From positions 248,001 to 312,000 of the forward strand of contig NW_025791658.1 in assembly GCF_921293095.1 (NCBI RefSeq): a DNA stretch of 64,000 nucleotides. Reading direction: 5' to 3'. Source of the stretch: Ischnura elegans (taxonomy: Eukaryota; Arthropoda; Insecta; Odonata; Coenagrionidae). The notes under the pieces are model-generated. The model made no database searches and was not told the origin of the DNA. It saw only the letters and a list, made by a program, of their open reading frames with translations. The position numbers and the translations under genes are program-made. Shown piece after piece: positions 30,861 through 40,282 of this stretch (position 1 is the first letter of the stretch; each line of letters opens with the position of its first letter).

Positions 30861-31036
30861 TTTAATAAATTGGTTGAGGATGGGATGGGTTAGAAGCACA
30901 CACACAACTTCACTTAAGAGCGGTACACGGACTAACAAGGGTCGTTTTAAGCGCCGTTTTTATGAATTTATACACAAGAGGTATATATATCCACTAACAA
31001 TAAACACCACTTCACTTGCCAGCGAGACACGTAATA

Positions 31037-31555
31037 ATGAGGCTCGTATTGAGTGCAGTTACTTCTAAGACGGGAGTGTTGGAATTGGCCGCGACTGATC
31101 TTGACACAAATAGCGTATTGTGGGTCACCTTTCAAAGAAATGCAAAGCTAGCAGTTGGTGGTAAAAAACTTCAATTTAAAAACCCACTTGAATGCGAGTC
31201 AACTTCATTCGAAAATGGTATGATACCTCATGCAGAAATTCTTCCAATCTTGGAGGCTGTGGTTGACGGTGCTACAGCGTTGTACGCATTCAGCGAGGTC
31301 GAGTGTAATTTCTTCTCCGATTTAACAAAACGCACTTTCATATGTTTGGAAAAAGAACTTAATTGTCCGGCGCCGGAATTATGTTCTTTTGAGACAATAG
31401 GATGTTTAAATCCTTGCCATAAGTTACGTAATAGTACTTGTGCGTTAAGAAATGCTTACTCACTCGCAAAGTGGATGCGATACAATCTTCTGAGTAATGA
31501 CGTCAACCCCTGTCACCATTCTGATGTATGCATTTCCAGTCCACTTCCTACTTAA
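31037..31555 (+). CDS. RNase H-like nuclease-family protein (first paralogue)
   Basis: The 172-residue ORF starts at the ATG MRLVLSAV; a TTG upstream is not needed. The C-terminal half aligns by pattern with the gene at 40222: a YAF/IFAKGLEK-like strand, a LEKEL segment, then CHKLRNSTCALRNAYSLAKW against HQTKKYACAVKNCEKLQRW. This matches proteins common in insect Mavericks that I take to be RNase H-fold exonuclease relatives. The N-terminal acidic residues are not conserved convincingly, so activity is uncertain. It may represent a diverged, inactive paralogue. Confidence 0.55.
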   Translation: MRLVLSAVTSKTGVLELAATDLDTNSVLWVTFQRNAKLAVGGKKLQFKNPLECESTSFENGMIPHAEILPILEAVVDGATALYAFSEVECNFFSDLTKRTFICLEKELNCPAPELCSFETIGCLNPCHKLRNSTCALRNAYSLAKWMRYNLLSNDVNPCHHSDVCISSPLPT

Positions 31556-31658
31556 TGGGTGAGGTTGTAATATCAGCGAAAACAAGGTTAAGAAAGGATG
31601 GAAAGTTATGCACCTATAAATGGACTGAATCGTTCCTTCACAGCAATATACGATCATC

Positions 31659-32420
31659 ATGTATTCTCTGCAGACGCTGTGTATCAGAACAGTCAGAGGT
31701 TGGAGTGGTACAGGCAGAGAGGCGGATCTAATAGAAATTGCCGAGTTATTAAGAAACTACTATCCGCATCTGTTTAAAGAGTTGATGCGGACAGATATTG
31801 ATAAAGGTGTACAAGAAATGAACCCGTCAGCGCTGACACATTTCAGCTACTTGTTAGCCAGAGGAAAAACAGTTGCAAATATAATTTTCCGAAGAGATTT
31901 TACTCTCTCGGAATACTTTGGGATAAGAGATTTAAGATATTTTGATGGACAAATTGTGATAATGCTAAGGGGAAGAACACCGATACACATAAAGTTCAAG
32001 CATTTTGTTAAAAACAAAAGGAATGGCCGACGTGAATTACTCTGCCCTATGTGTTTTTATCCAGTGCTAGATAAATGCAAAGATATAACAAGTTTTGTTA
32101 AAAGTTATTCTGCAGATACTTTTAGTGTTGTTGAAAAAAGTATTTTAGTTAGAGATCCAGTCAAAATAGTATCGTGTTTAAGTAGTTGGTGTGAAAACTG
32201 CTGTATAAGATCGCTGTTTTCTGACATACATCCAGTTGATTATTGTATACCCAGTTGTGGAACAGAGGAGGTAACTGATTTTATGTATGTCAACGATGTC
32301 AAGATAATTGAATCGAGGTTAAAGAGATTCAATTATAAAAGTTATTTTAACGACCATTCAGTATTTAAAAGACTGAAGATGTTTCCGTACATGCTGACGG
32401 ATAGTGAAGATAGTGATTGA
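31659..32420 (+). CDS. IRDLRYF-family Cys-rich protein
   Basis: The 253-residue ORF starts at an ATG, but the first 20 residues look unlike coding sequence. An overlapping frame (31598-31777, MESYAPINGL...) looks more natural and could be the real start, separated from this frame by a one-base shift near 31725. The core carries MNPSALTHFSYLLARGKT, FTLSEYFGIRDLRYFDGQ and PIHIKFKHF, then Cys groups CPMC, CENCC and CIPSCG that could bind zinc, and a DSEDSD acidic end. The function is unknown. Copies lie at 5536/10441 and 18545, so it belongs to the core of this element family. The packaging ATPase follows after 544 bp. Confidence 0.75.
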   Translation: MYSLQTLCIRTVRGWSGTGREADLIEIAELLRNYYPHLFKELMRTDIDKGVQEMNPSALTHFSYLLARGKTVANIIFRRDFTLSEYFGIRDLRYFDGQIVIMLRGRTPIHIKFKHFVKNKRNGRRELLCPMCFYPVLDKCKDITSFVKSYSADTFSVVEKSILVRDPVKIVSCLSSWCENCCIRSLFSDIHPVDYCIPSCGTEEVTDFMYVNDVKIIESRLKRFNYKSYFNDHSVFKRLKMFPYMLTDSEDSD

Positions 32421-32964
32421 GAAAACAGTAAAATAATTGTGAAATCTTTTGAGATATAGTGAAGATCATTGTTAAATTTTTTTTTTTAAATCTATTGATC
32501 ATCTCTGTTGTTGTAAAAAAAAATATTTATAATTATTGTAATCTATTAATTGCTTTTTTTGTATTGTTAAATTCTTTTAAATCTATTGATCATCTCTGTT
32601 GTACCAATATTTATAATTATTGTAATCTATTAATTGCTTTGATTTTTTGTAATATACTAATTGTTTTTTGTTTTTTTTTTCAAAAAATATATTTTTTATA
32701 ACAGTAAATCTATTGGTTCTGTTTAATAACTAATGATACCATATTGTGAAAAAAAACATTGATATATTTTCTAACAATATATATATTTATTATCCTCTAT
32801 TAATGTTTTCATATCATAAAAACTAATAATAAATGAAAATAAATTTGATATAAGTGTTTTTTTAAATTCAAGCAATCCATTACAGCGGATAACATTTATA
32901 ATTAATTGAATCTACTATAATAAAGCATTTAAGTAGGTCCCGTCAACGTGGTGAGAGTGTTTAG
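32421..32964. other. AT-rich spacer with short repeats
   Basis: No gene supported. A segment around AATCTATTGATCATCTCTGTTG followed by TATTTATAATTATTGTAATC occurs twice (about 32487 and 32579). The region is homologous to the spacers 10665-11163 and 19145-19672 in the flanks, which suggests conserved regulatory content or common descent only. Confidence 0.5.
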
Positions 32965-33612
32965 ATGTCTTTGAAATGGAAACATCCATTCACGTGCATT
33001 TGTGCTGGTCCGTCTGGTTGTGGGAAAACAAATTTTGTTTTGCGATTCCTAAAAAATTTACCGCATTTAGTTGAAGGGAATATATCCAAGATAATATGGA
33101 TATCTTGTCCAAATAGTACGCCATCAATTAAAGGCGTATCTTTTTTAAATGAACTCCCTGAAAGTTTCACCAACAACCCACGAAAAATATCAACTCTATA
33201 CATAATTGATGATTTAATGCATGACTGTTTTAACAATAACAAGGTTAGCGAATTATTTACAAAGGGATCGCATCATTGTAATATATCGATAATTTTAATA
33301 AGTCAAAATATTTTCTATCACTCACCCTTTTCACGCACGATATCTCTTAATGCAAAATATATTGTTTGCTTCAGAAATATCCGAGATCGATCACAATTTA
33401 GATATTTAGCGAGTCAAGTCTATCCTCAAGATTCTAAAGGTCTCAGTGAGGTATATATGCAGGTAACCTCAAAACCTTACACTTATTTGTTTTTAGACTT
33501 TGCTCAGGAAACTGACGATCGGTTGAGATTCAGAACTCATATCTTTCCTGAAGAGATCACTGAAGTTTACACCCCATTAAAGCTGATGGAAGAAAAAAAA
33601 ATTGTAAAATAA
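32965..33612 (+). CDS. Genome-packaging ATPase (FtsK/HerA-like)
   Basis: The product is 215 residues. Walker A is AGPSGCGKT (14-22, Lys21) and Walker B TLYIIDDLM (77-85, Asp82-Asp83). A polar SQNIF segment and a C-terminal FRTHIFPEE follow. The family is shared by Mavericks, adintoviruses and virophages and drives DNA into the capsid. The upstream sequence GTGGTGAGAGTGTTTA is conserved in flanking copies. The gene is intact and starts a run of tightly spaced plus-strand virion genes (gaps of 5 to 30 bp). Confidence 0.95.
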   Translation: MSLKWKHPFTCICAGPSGCGKTNFVLRFLKNLPHLVEGNISKIIWISCPNSTPSIKGVSFLNELPESFTNNPRKISTLYIIDDLMHDCFNNNKVSELFTKGSHHCNISIILISQNIFYHSPFSRTISLNAKYIVCFRNIRDRSQFRYLASQVYPQDSKGLSEVYMQVTSKPYTYLFLDFAQETDDRLRFRTHIFPEEITEVYTPLKLMEEKKIVK

Positions 33613-33630
33613 AAAAAATAATCCGTAAAT

Positions 33631-33969
33631 ATGAGAAAAAATAAACTCGAAAGGGTAAAGCGAAATAAAGGTCTCTTGAAAGAAATAAGTCAAGCTAGTC
33701 CACACAGAAGAAGGAAAATAATTGAAGCAGGAAATTCAGACCTCATTAAAACATTAAGCGAGTGTTGTAAAAATATTATTAATGGTAACGTTAATATAAG
33801 CCCGAAGTCTAAGAAGAAATTGACCAGATTTAAGAAGGCTATTAGAGAAATAGCTTGCTATAAAGTACCCCTGAAAAAAAAGCGGAGATTATTGAGTCAA
33901 AAAGGGGGATTTTTACCAGTCTTATTGGGTTCTTTGCTAAGTGGTTTAATAGGTAGTTTTATTAAATAA
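33631..33969 (+). CDS. Small basic Maverick protein with hydrophobic C-terminus
   Basis: A 112-residue ORF, strongly basic over residues 1-90 (IIEAGNSDLIKTL, LSPKSKKKLTRFKK-like, PLKKKRRLL), then GGFLPVLLGSLLSGLIGSFIK. This layout is familiar from Maverick/adintovirus genomes, where such a protein is usually present near the ATPase or capsid genes. A membrane-active or core role is proposed from the Gly-rich hydrophobic tail and positive charge. It is 18 bp after the ATPase and 5 bp before the integrase gene. Confidence 0.8.
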   Translation: MRKNKLERVKRNKGLLKEISQASPHRRRKIIEAGNSDLIKTLSECCKNIINGNVNISPKSKKKLTRFKKAIREIACYKVPLKKKRRLLSQKGGFLPVLLGSLLSGLIGSFIK

Positions 33970-33974
33970 TTAAT

Positions 33975-36101
33975 ATGAGTTTTCAAAAGTTCCTGTTGGT
34001 GAATCCGGACGATATCGTGAAATCCGAAAATTTAACTGAGCAGCAATTATCTAAATTAGACAAGGAAATGCATTCTGTTTTACTACGAAAGGACTTAGAG
34101 GATTCACAGAAATGGCATCACTATAGGAGAATTTTAGATGCGTACCTAGAAACTGTTTCAGAGAGTAAACGTGACGATTTTTTACCTCCACTTGATTTAG
34201 TAAACGTTCTTTCTCCTCCAAAAAGCAATGATTTTAATGGGAAATCGAAGGAAGGTAAGCAAAAAAAAAAAAAGCTGGAGTCTGTTAAAAGAGGAAAACG
34301 AGTATTGAATATCCCTAGGGATGGGGTTATTAGTAAATTAGGCAATGGAAATAATAATACTCCGAATTTGGATAAAGAAATGCGGAGGATTTTAGACCGT
34401 AAAGACATTGCAGACTCTCTGAAATGGCAATACTATAAGAGATTACTTAATTCGTATTTAGAAAACAATTCGAAATCTAAGGATAGCATTCCTCTCGCGG
34501 ATCTTAAGACGGTTAGAACTCCAGAGGAAAGAATTAATACACCCAAGGCTGAAAAAATCAACGATTTAAAGAATAAAGGAAGAAACATATTGAAAAATTA
34601 CACAGAAATTGAAGACCGATGGGAAAAGAGTCAAGAAAAAGGAAAGGAGAAGATGGAGGAGTTATTGAACGAGCTCGAGCAAAAACTCCGAGACGAAGAC
34701 GTGGAAATAAAACAAGAATTAGACGAATCATTGCTAAAGGATCAAATGGACCTGGCGTACCTAGACTCATCACCGGCAAAACCGAGGCGAGGAAGTCGGA
34801 AACGAGTCAAAAAAGTACCATATTCACCGCCAACTCCGAGGAACAAAAAGAGGGCAGTATCACTAGACAACAAAGAAGGAAAGAAAATAACAATGTCCCC
34901 GAAAACTCCAAGGAAGACATCAGACGACGAAGGAGATCGTCGAAAACAGGAGAGAAAAAAAAACACCTCCATCAAACCCCAAGAAAAAAAGGAAGAAAGG
35001 AATTACGGAGAGAGAGATTCCATGGTTGAGTCATCCTTAAGCAAAATTTTTTTCGACCCTTCCAATCCAGCTAGTTTTTCGACGAGAGATGCTCTATGGG
35101 CTGCATCGGGAAAAAAATTCTCAAAGGAAAACGTACAAAAATGGTTAGAGTCACAGGATAGCTATACACTTCACAAACCGATTAGAAAAAGATTTCGTAG
35201 AAATCATTACGAAGTGTCATACATCGATGAAACTTGGCAGTGTGATCTAAATGATATGAGATCTCTGAAAAAATATAATAATGGCTATCAATATCTTCTT
35301 ACGGTGATAGACCTCTTTTCAAAATATGCATGGGCTAAACCCTTAAAAAATAAGAAACCTGAAAGTGTCATCCATGCTTTTCGCTCGATTTTTAACAAAC
35401 GAAAACCATTGAAAATTCAAAGTGATAAAGGTGGTGAATTTGTTAACATTAAATTCAAAAAATTTCTCGACGGGCAAGGAATTAAATTCTTCTCCACGAA
35501 TAACCCCGACGTGAAAGCATCGATCGTGGAAAGGTTTAATAGAACGTTGAAAAGTAAAATGTATAAATATTTTACAAAAAATAACACTTATAATTACGTA
35601 AGTGTGCTGCAGAAGCTACTCAAAGGATACAATGATCGAAAGCATTCCAGTATTGGAATTGCTCCTTCTCAAGTAAACGAATCGAGTGCATTTTCAACGG
35701 CTGTGTATCAGTCGAGAAGACGACTTAAGCAAGATGATAGCGGTAGAAAATTTGAGGTTGGTGACCATGTTCGTATTAGCAAGGAAAAGTTACCATTCGC
35801 TAAAGGTTACACACCGAATTATTCTACAGAAATATTTAAAGTGAAATCCATTTCAAGGGATTTTCTCATACCCACATATAAATTGGAAGATTTAAATGGT
35901 GAAGAAATACGAGGTTCTTTTTACGGAAAAGAGTTAGTACGAAGTAGAATAACTGATAATACTGAATTCAAAATTGAAAGGGTTTTAAAACGGAGAGGAA
36001 AAGGTGCTAAGCTGGAATATTTCGTTAAATGGAAGGGTTACGACGACAGTTTCAACAGTTGGATATTAGCTTCCACTGTGAAAAGATTGCTTAACAATTA
36101 A
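33975..36101 (+). CDS. Integrase (DDE) with chromodomain and long N-terminal extension
   Basis: The product is 708 residues. The first 370 are charged and include two copies of an LDKEM...KW..Y.R.L..YLE unit (about 28-60 and 132-165), then a Lys/Arg/Pro-rich linker. The retroviral-type core has Asp424 (WQCD), Asp484 (QSDKGGEF) and Glu519 (SIVERFNR), a DD35E arrangement. An SH3-like segment (about 590-655) and a C-terminal chromodomain (FKIERVL, YFVKWKGYDDSFNSW, 665-703) follow. It inserts the element and makes the 6-bp duplication. The N-terminal unit is usually encoded separately in Mavericks, so fusion and duplication here are unusual. Confidence 0.95.
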   Translation: MSFQKFLLVNPDDIVKSENLTEQQLSKLDKEMHSVLLRKDLEDSQKWHHYRRILDAYLETVSESKRDDFLPPLDLVNVLSPPKSNDFNGKSKEGKQKKKKLESVKRGKRVLNIPRDGVISKLGNGNNNTPNLDKEMRRILDRKDIADSLKWQYYKRLLNSYLENNSKSKDSIPLADLKTVRTPEERINTPKAEKINDLKNKGRNILKNYTEIEDRWEKSQEKGKEKMEELLNELEQKLRDEDVEIKQELDESLLKDQMDLAYLDSSPAKPRRGSRKRVKKVPYSPPTPRNKKRAVSLDNKEGKKITMSPKTPRKTSDDEGDRRKQERKKNTSIKPQEKKEERNYGERDSMVESSLSKIFFDPSNPASFSTRDALWAASGKKFSKENVQKWLESQDSYTLHKPIRKRFRRNHYEVSYIDETWQCDLNDMRSLKKYNNGYQYLLTVIDLFSKYAWAKPLKNKKPESVIHAFRSIFNKRKPLKIQSDKGGEFVNIKFKKFLDGQGIKFFSTNNPDVKASIVERFNRTLKSKMYKYFTKNNTYNYVSVLQKLLKGYNDRKHSSIGIAPSQVNESSAFSTAVYQSRRRLKQDDSGRKFEVGDHVRISKEKLPFAKGYTPNYSTEIFKVKSISRDFLIPTYKLEDLNGEEIRGSFYGKELVRSRITDNTEFKIERVLKRRGKGAKLEYFVKWKGYDDSFNSWILASTVKRLLNN

Positions 36102-36107
36102 GCTAAT

Positions 36108-36809
36108 ATGAATGATTTTTATATCACACTACTTAGCGACAGTTCGGCAAAATTTTACCCAGACAATTCGATCGCTCATTTTCGCACAAAACTTGCTCGG
36201 AGAATCACTCTCAGTGAAAGAGAAAAATGGGTTGTTGGGTTAGTGGAAATATCATTACCACGCGTTAGCGCACCAGTGAGCAATAAGGTGTCTATTCGAA
36301 TGCTCAACAACGAGCATGAAATCACGTTAACGAAACCAAGATATACATTGTCTTCATTGTTCAGTGAACTTCGAGAATCCATACCTGAAGACAGGCTATT
36401 AGAATATGATATCGAAATAGCAAATTTGGATAAAGGTGATGGTATTTCTGAAGATGCGGTAATCCTTTCACCTAGTAAGGCATTGCCAACGTCTTTATCT
36501 GACTCGGTAGAGATCAAAAGGAAAGAACCACCAAAAATCAAGGAAGAGGAATACGTTGGAATCGTATTTGTTTATAACGATCTCGTGAAACCGCAATTTA
36601 TAGGCGACACGATGAGTAGATGTTTAAGAGTCATTAACATTGGAAGGGGTAGACATCAAGTATTTCAACAACCGTATTATGTCCCTGTTGAACGGATGGA
36701 ATTTGATAGTATTGAGATATTTCTGGGGGATAAAATGGGTCTATCATACCCTTTTGAATCGAGCATCGAACCTGCAAGATTGATTCTTCACTTTAAAAAA
36801 AAGGAATAA
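36108..36809 (+). CDS. Penton (minor capsid) protein
   Basis: The 233-residue ORF starts MNDFYITLLSDSSAKFYPDN, the signature beginning of Maverick/adintovirus penton-like minor capsid proteins, followed by FRTKLARRITLSEREKWVVG. It would form the pentameric vertex with a single jelly-roll fold. It lies 6 bp after the integrase and 27 bp before the core protein, in the usual order before the major capsid gene. The frame is intact. Confidence 0.88.
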   Translation: MNDFYITLLSDSSAKFYPDNSIAHFRTKLARRITLSEREKWVVGLVEISLPRVSAPVSNKVSIRMLNNEHEITLTKPRYTLSSLFSELRESIPEDRLLEYDIEIANLDKGDGISEDAVILSPSKALPTSLSDSVEIKRKEPPKIKEEEYVGIVFVYNDLVKPQFIGDTMSRCLRVINIGRGRHQVFQQPYYVPVERMEFDSIEIFLGDKMGLSYPFESSIEPARLILHFKKKE

Positions 36810-36836
36810 TTTTCATAAAGTTCAGTTCCCATCAAG

Positions 36837-37385
36837 ATGTCTACGGATGTAGATCGATACTTGAAATATTACATTTCAAGACAAAAAGGTGGTGAGATTG
36901 GTCCCATTTATCGAGCCAGTCAATATAGACAGAAAGGGAACGGATTAGGGAGTTTTTTTAGCGGGCTTTGGCGATACGTGAGACCTCTTTTCAGTAGCGG
37001 CTTGAAAGCGGTTGGAGAGGAAGCTGTCAAATCAGGAATTGGTGCCCTCACAGATATCGGTACAAAGCCTGGAAAGGAAATTTTAAAAACTCGTCTTAAA
37101 GAGGCGGGTAGTAATTTAAAAAGACGCGCTGAAGACAAAATGGAAAGAATGGTGGGGGCTGGATTACGCACGGCAAAGAGACCACGAAAAAAAGCTGCTA
37201 AAAATGCTATTCTAACTGTTAAAAAGAAGCAAAAAAAAAGGGGAAATGTGAAAAAAAAGGTAAAGAGAATAAAACGAAATCACGTCTCAAAGAAGAATAA
37301 AATTACAAGGGCAGTGAGGAGAAGGAAGGGACGTGGGAAAAGAAAACAGCGAGGTGGTGGGGTAAGGGATATATTTTCATTATAA
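36837..37385 (+). CDS. pX-like basic virion core protein
   Basis: The product is 182 residues. There is an amphipathic, Gly-rich segment GLGSFFSGLWRYVRPLFSSG (about 40-60) and a second one near GIGALTDIG, then a C-terminal third dominated by Lys and Arg (KKKVKRIKRNHVSKK, RRRKGRGKRKQRGG). The layout matches adintovirus proteins compared with adenovirus pX/pVI. It probably condenses DNA, and the amphipathic part may act on membranes. An adenain-like protease encoded downstream may process it; no cleavage site is claimed. Confidence 0.82.
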   Translation: MSTDVDRYLKYYISRQKGGEIGPIYRASQYRQKGNGLGSFFSGLWRYVRPLFSSGLKAVGEEAVKSGIGALTDIGTKPGKEILKTRLKEAGSNLKRRAEDKMERMVGAGLRTAKRPRKKAAKNAILTVKKKQKKRGNVKKKVKRIKRNHVSKKNKITRAVRRRKGRGKRKQRGGGVRDIFSL

Positions 37386-37395
37386 TATAAATCCA

Positions 37396-38739
37396 ATGAA
37401 ATATTATATTAGTCTTTCGGCTGAAACGGTGGAAGATACATCAACTAAAATGACGCAGGTTATTCCCTCGTCTTTGGATATATTCACCCGCCGTCCTATC
37501 CAAGCTAGTATATTAGGCAACCGAATAGTCGCTTACAAGCCTGTGACGGCTATCGATACCTACTCAGAATTGAAATTTTCCATCAAAGGAAACGGTGATA
37601 GATACATAGACTTGAACGATATATCCCTAAATATTAAGCTCAAACTCTTAAATGGAAACAAATCGTTTGTGAATGGTCAAGAGCAGCCAGGAATTATAAA
37701 TAACATACTACATTCTCTTTTTGAAAATTGCAATGTGTATCTGAATGGACGAAGAGTGACAACGTCGGAACATTATGCGTACCGTAGTTATTTGGAAAAC
37801 CTGCTTAATTATGGTACGGATGCGGCACGTACGCACTTGCAGTGTGTCGGATGGGCGCTTGATAATGGTGAAGATTTAGATAGCCTTGAAACAAATGCAG
37901 GATTAAAGACTAGGAAAAGAATGCTTGAAAATAGCAATCTTATAGAACTGGAAGGAAAACTGCACGCGGACGTCATGCATCAATCCAGGCTTCTCCTAAA
38001 CAACGTTGACGTGGACATTGAACTGTCTTTTGCAAAACCTGCATTCTTTCTAATGGATAAACCAGACGGAGAAGGGGTTCTGAAAATTGAAGATGCTACA
38101 CTTTACGTAACTCATTATGACCTTGATCATTCCGTTCTAGTTGCACATGCAAAAATACTCTCAGACGGAATGTCTAGTATTTTACCTTATAAACGTGTTG
38201 AAATGAAATCATTCACGATTCCTGCGAATAGCAGCATGTTTAACAATGATAATTTAATATTAGGTCGGATACCTAATTTACTTCTTGCCGTTATGATAGA
38301 GGATAATGCATTCCTCGGAAAAAGAAATAAAAATCCATTCAATTTTCGTCATTTTAGTCTGTATAACTGTTCTGTTTTCGTCGACGATCAGGAATATCCG
38401 TGTGGAGGAATTGAAACAGACTTCGATACATTACAAAAAAAGTTTTGTACACGTGCTTATCGACAGCTTTTCTCCGCACTGGGATTACACCATGCCGATG
38501 GGGGAAACCAAATAACTTTGGAAATGTTTGAACATGGATACTTTGTGCTAGCATGGAATCTTAGTCGTGATGCTTCAGTGAGTGAAAATCATGTTTCACC
38601 ATCTCGCATGGGGAATTTACGATTACATGGTAAATTTAAAAAACCCCTCGAGCACGCAGTGACAGTTCTTACTTATGCCGAGTACGATTCTGAAATTTTA
38701 ATAAATAAAAACAGGGAAGTCACCTTAAACTGGACATAA
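37396..38739 (+). CDS. Major capsid protein (hexon, double jelly roll)
   Basis: The product is 447 residues. The identification rests on position between the core protein and the protease, size, and characteristic stretches: a start of the type SSLDIFTRRPIQASI, YTELKF/YSELKF-like IKGNGDRYIDLNDISLNIKL, FENCNVYLNGRRVT, LENLLNYG and RLLLNNVDVDIELS. These match Maverick/adintovirus capsid proteins that form pseudo-hexagonal trimers. The frame is intact. Confidence 0.93.
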   Translation: MKYYISLSAETVEDTSTKMTQVIPSSLDIFTRRPIQASILGNRIVAYKPVTAIDTYSELKFSIKGNGDRYIDLNDISLNIKLKLLNGNKSFVNGQEQPGIINNILHSLFENCNVYLNGRRVTTSEHYAYRSYLENLLNYGTDAARTHLQCVGWALDNGEDLDSLETNAGLKTRKRMLENSNLIELEGKLHADVMHQSRLLLNNVDVDIELSFAKPAFFLMDKPDGEGVLKIEDATLYVTHYDLDHSVLVAHAKILSDGMSSILPYKRVEMKSFTIPANSSMFNNDNLILGRIPNLLLAVMIEDNAFLGKRNKNPFNFRHFSLYNCSVFVDDQEYPCGGIETDFDTLQKKFCTRAYRQLFSALGLHHADGGNQITLEMFEHGYFVLAWNLSRDASVSENHVSPSRMGNLRLHGKFKKPLEHAVTVLTYAEYDSEILINKNREVTLNWT

Positions 38740-38761
38740 GCAATTCAACACTGAGTGCATT

Positions 38762-39298
38762 ATGGATACAAATGGAATTGTACGAGCTCTCAGGAGTAAT
38801 CGAAATACGCGAGCATTTTTTCGAGGAGTTTTCGCATCCGATATTATTAAGAAAATCAGCATTAAACCTGGATTATGTATAATAAATTTTGATCCTTCTA
38901 CACGTCCTGGAATTCATTGGGTTGCTATTCATGTGATCAATCTAAAACGCGCAGAATATTTCGACTCATACTGGCTACCTCCTTTTGTACCCGATATACT
39001 AGTTTTTCTTCGTCGCTTTTCCTCGGTAAAGAAAAATAGTACGCGGTTGCAAAATTTCAAATCCGATTTGTGCGGGGAGTACTGCTGCTTGTATGCATAT
39101 TTCAAGTCAATAAATCGCACGCTGACCCAATTCACCCGGCTGTTTCCCCGCCCCGAGCTTAATGATTGTAAAGTGACCTCGATCTTTTCTCGCGTGTTTG
39201 GACGTGGACGAATAAATCGCAAATGTAATCCAAGGTCTCAAGCTTGCTGCGCATTAGTAGAGACAAGTACTTGGAGAAATAGGTTGCGTAAATTGTGA
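38762..39298 (+). CDS. Adenain-like cysteine protease
   Basis: The 178-residue product has the adenovirus-protease layout: His52 (GIHWVAIHV), Asp68 (YFDSYW), Gln97 and Cys104 (LCGEYCCLY). It matures virion proteins in related viruses. It starts 22 bp after the capsid gene stop. The length is near the family norm and the catalytic residues are all present. Confidence 0.93.
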   Translation: MDTNGIVRALRSNRNTRAFFRGVFASDIIKKISIKPGLCIINFDPSTRPGIHWVAIHVINLKRAEYFDSYWLPPFVPDILVFLRRFSSVKKNSTRLQNFKSDLCGEYCCLYAYFKSINRTLTQFTRLFPRPELNDCKVTSIFSRVFGRGRINRKCNPRSQACCALVETSTWRNRLRKL

Positions 39299-39310
39299 AA
39301 ACGATTAGTC

Positions 39311-40282
39311 ATGATGCAGTCTTCCAGGAAAGAAGTCACGCTCTCCTCGAACGGAGTGAAACTCGTGGATGGTCTTACGCTACCTAAAGATATTACCAAG
39401 GAAAAGTCTTGCAAGCCATCTTCGAGAAAGCGGAGGTTGGAAAGAGAAACGGGGAAGGGAAGTAAACAAAATAATATGAATAAGGGAGAGAAAAAGAAGA
39501 TATCACCCGATGAATCAGTCTGTATCCAGGTACCTACCGGATTGGACGTGCCGTCAACGCCCGCAGTGTCACCCGTTTTAACCCGAGAAAGGGGAAAGAA
39601 TCACAGGCAAAATAATTCAAAGAAGATAGAAAAAAAAAAAATTCGTTCACAACATATAAAATCCTCGATAAAATTACCCTCACCCTTGGAGGATTATAAA
39701 GTATTATACTGCCTTGGTGCTTCACTTGGTGGTAAAAAAAATCTTCGCATAGGTTGGGGGCTAAGCGGTGGACGAGCATTTGCGAGAATATCGGATGACT
39801 CTGATGTAATTGATCTATTTAACAACGACCTGTACCTTCTTAAACATAACAAACATCACATCACGGAATATTTAAATTCTGGTGCAGTCATTCCAGAATT
39901 CCCTAACGGAGTAGCCAATCCTATTTTCTCCGTCTCATTCCAGAAATATTTTGAAATTAATTACGCTGTGTTTTCCATTCAAGGAAAAGAAACAGTTGCA
40001 TTAAATAAAGAGGAATGGCATGTTCTCGCAAATATGCTAGACAATGTGATACTCGCTGTGGATTTTTTGGATCAAAATCAGATGGATTTGGAACAATACT
40101 TCCTACCTTTCGAGCATGCAGCTCGGAGATTGGGTATAGAGGATATGAAGATTATATTCGGAGTGGAGCAATCAATGATTACCACAACATATTTTCCCCT
40201 AGATCCGATGTATGCGGAAGGATGGGCAAAGCTATTATCGACTTCCAAGCGTGTGTTCAAGGAAAAGAAAAACTGTTTGTGA
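39311..40282 (+). CDS. Unknown 323-residue Maverick protein
   Basis: Residues 1-115 are highly basic and probably disordered, with two copies of a K(Q/R)NN..K.EKKK pattern. From about 125 a globular part begins (PLEDYKVLYCLGASLGGKKNL). It contains FSVSFQKYFEINYAVFSIQG and VALNKEEWHVLANMLDNV, which recalls the strand-helix end of PC4-type single-strand DNA-binding proteins; this is only a suggestion. The last 60 bp overlap the next gene in another frame. It lies 12 bp after the protease, so it belongs to the late block. Confidence 0.65.
   Translation: MMQSSRKEVTLSSNGVKLVDGLTLPKDITKEKSCKPSSRKRRLERETGKGSKQNNMNKGEKKKISPDESVCIQVPTGLDVPSTPAVSPVLTRERGKNHRQNNSKKIEKKKIRSQHIKSSIKLPSPLEDYKVLYCLGASLGGKKNLRIGWGLSGGRAFARISDDSDVIDLFNNDLYLLKHNKHHITEYLNSGAVIPEFPNGVANPIFSVSFQKYFEINYAVFSIQGKETVALNKEEWHVLANMLDNVILAVDFLDQNQMDLEQYFLPFEHAARRLGIEDMKIIFGVEQSMITTTYFPLDPMYAEGWAKLLSTSKRVFKEKKNCL

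Noticed and set aside
34619..35029. Arg-rich 136-residue ORF overlapping the integrase gene in another frame
   Set aside because: It is a shadow of the Lys/Pro-rich linker region of the integrase; low complexity makes long alternative frames likely.
38306..38515. Plus-strand ORF inside the major capsid gene
   Set aside because: Alternative frame within a clearly coding gene; no independent support.
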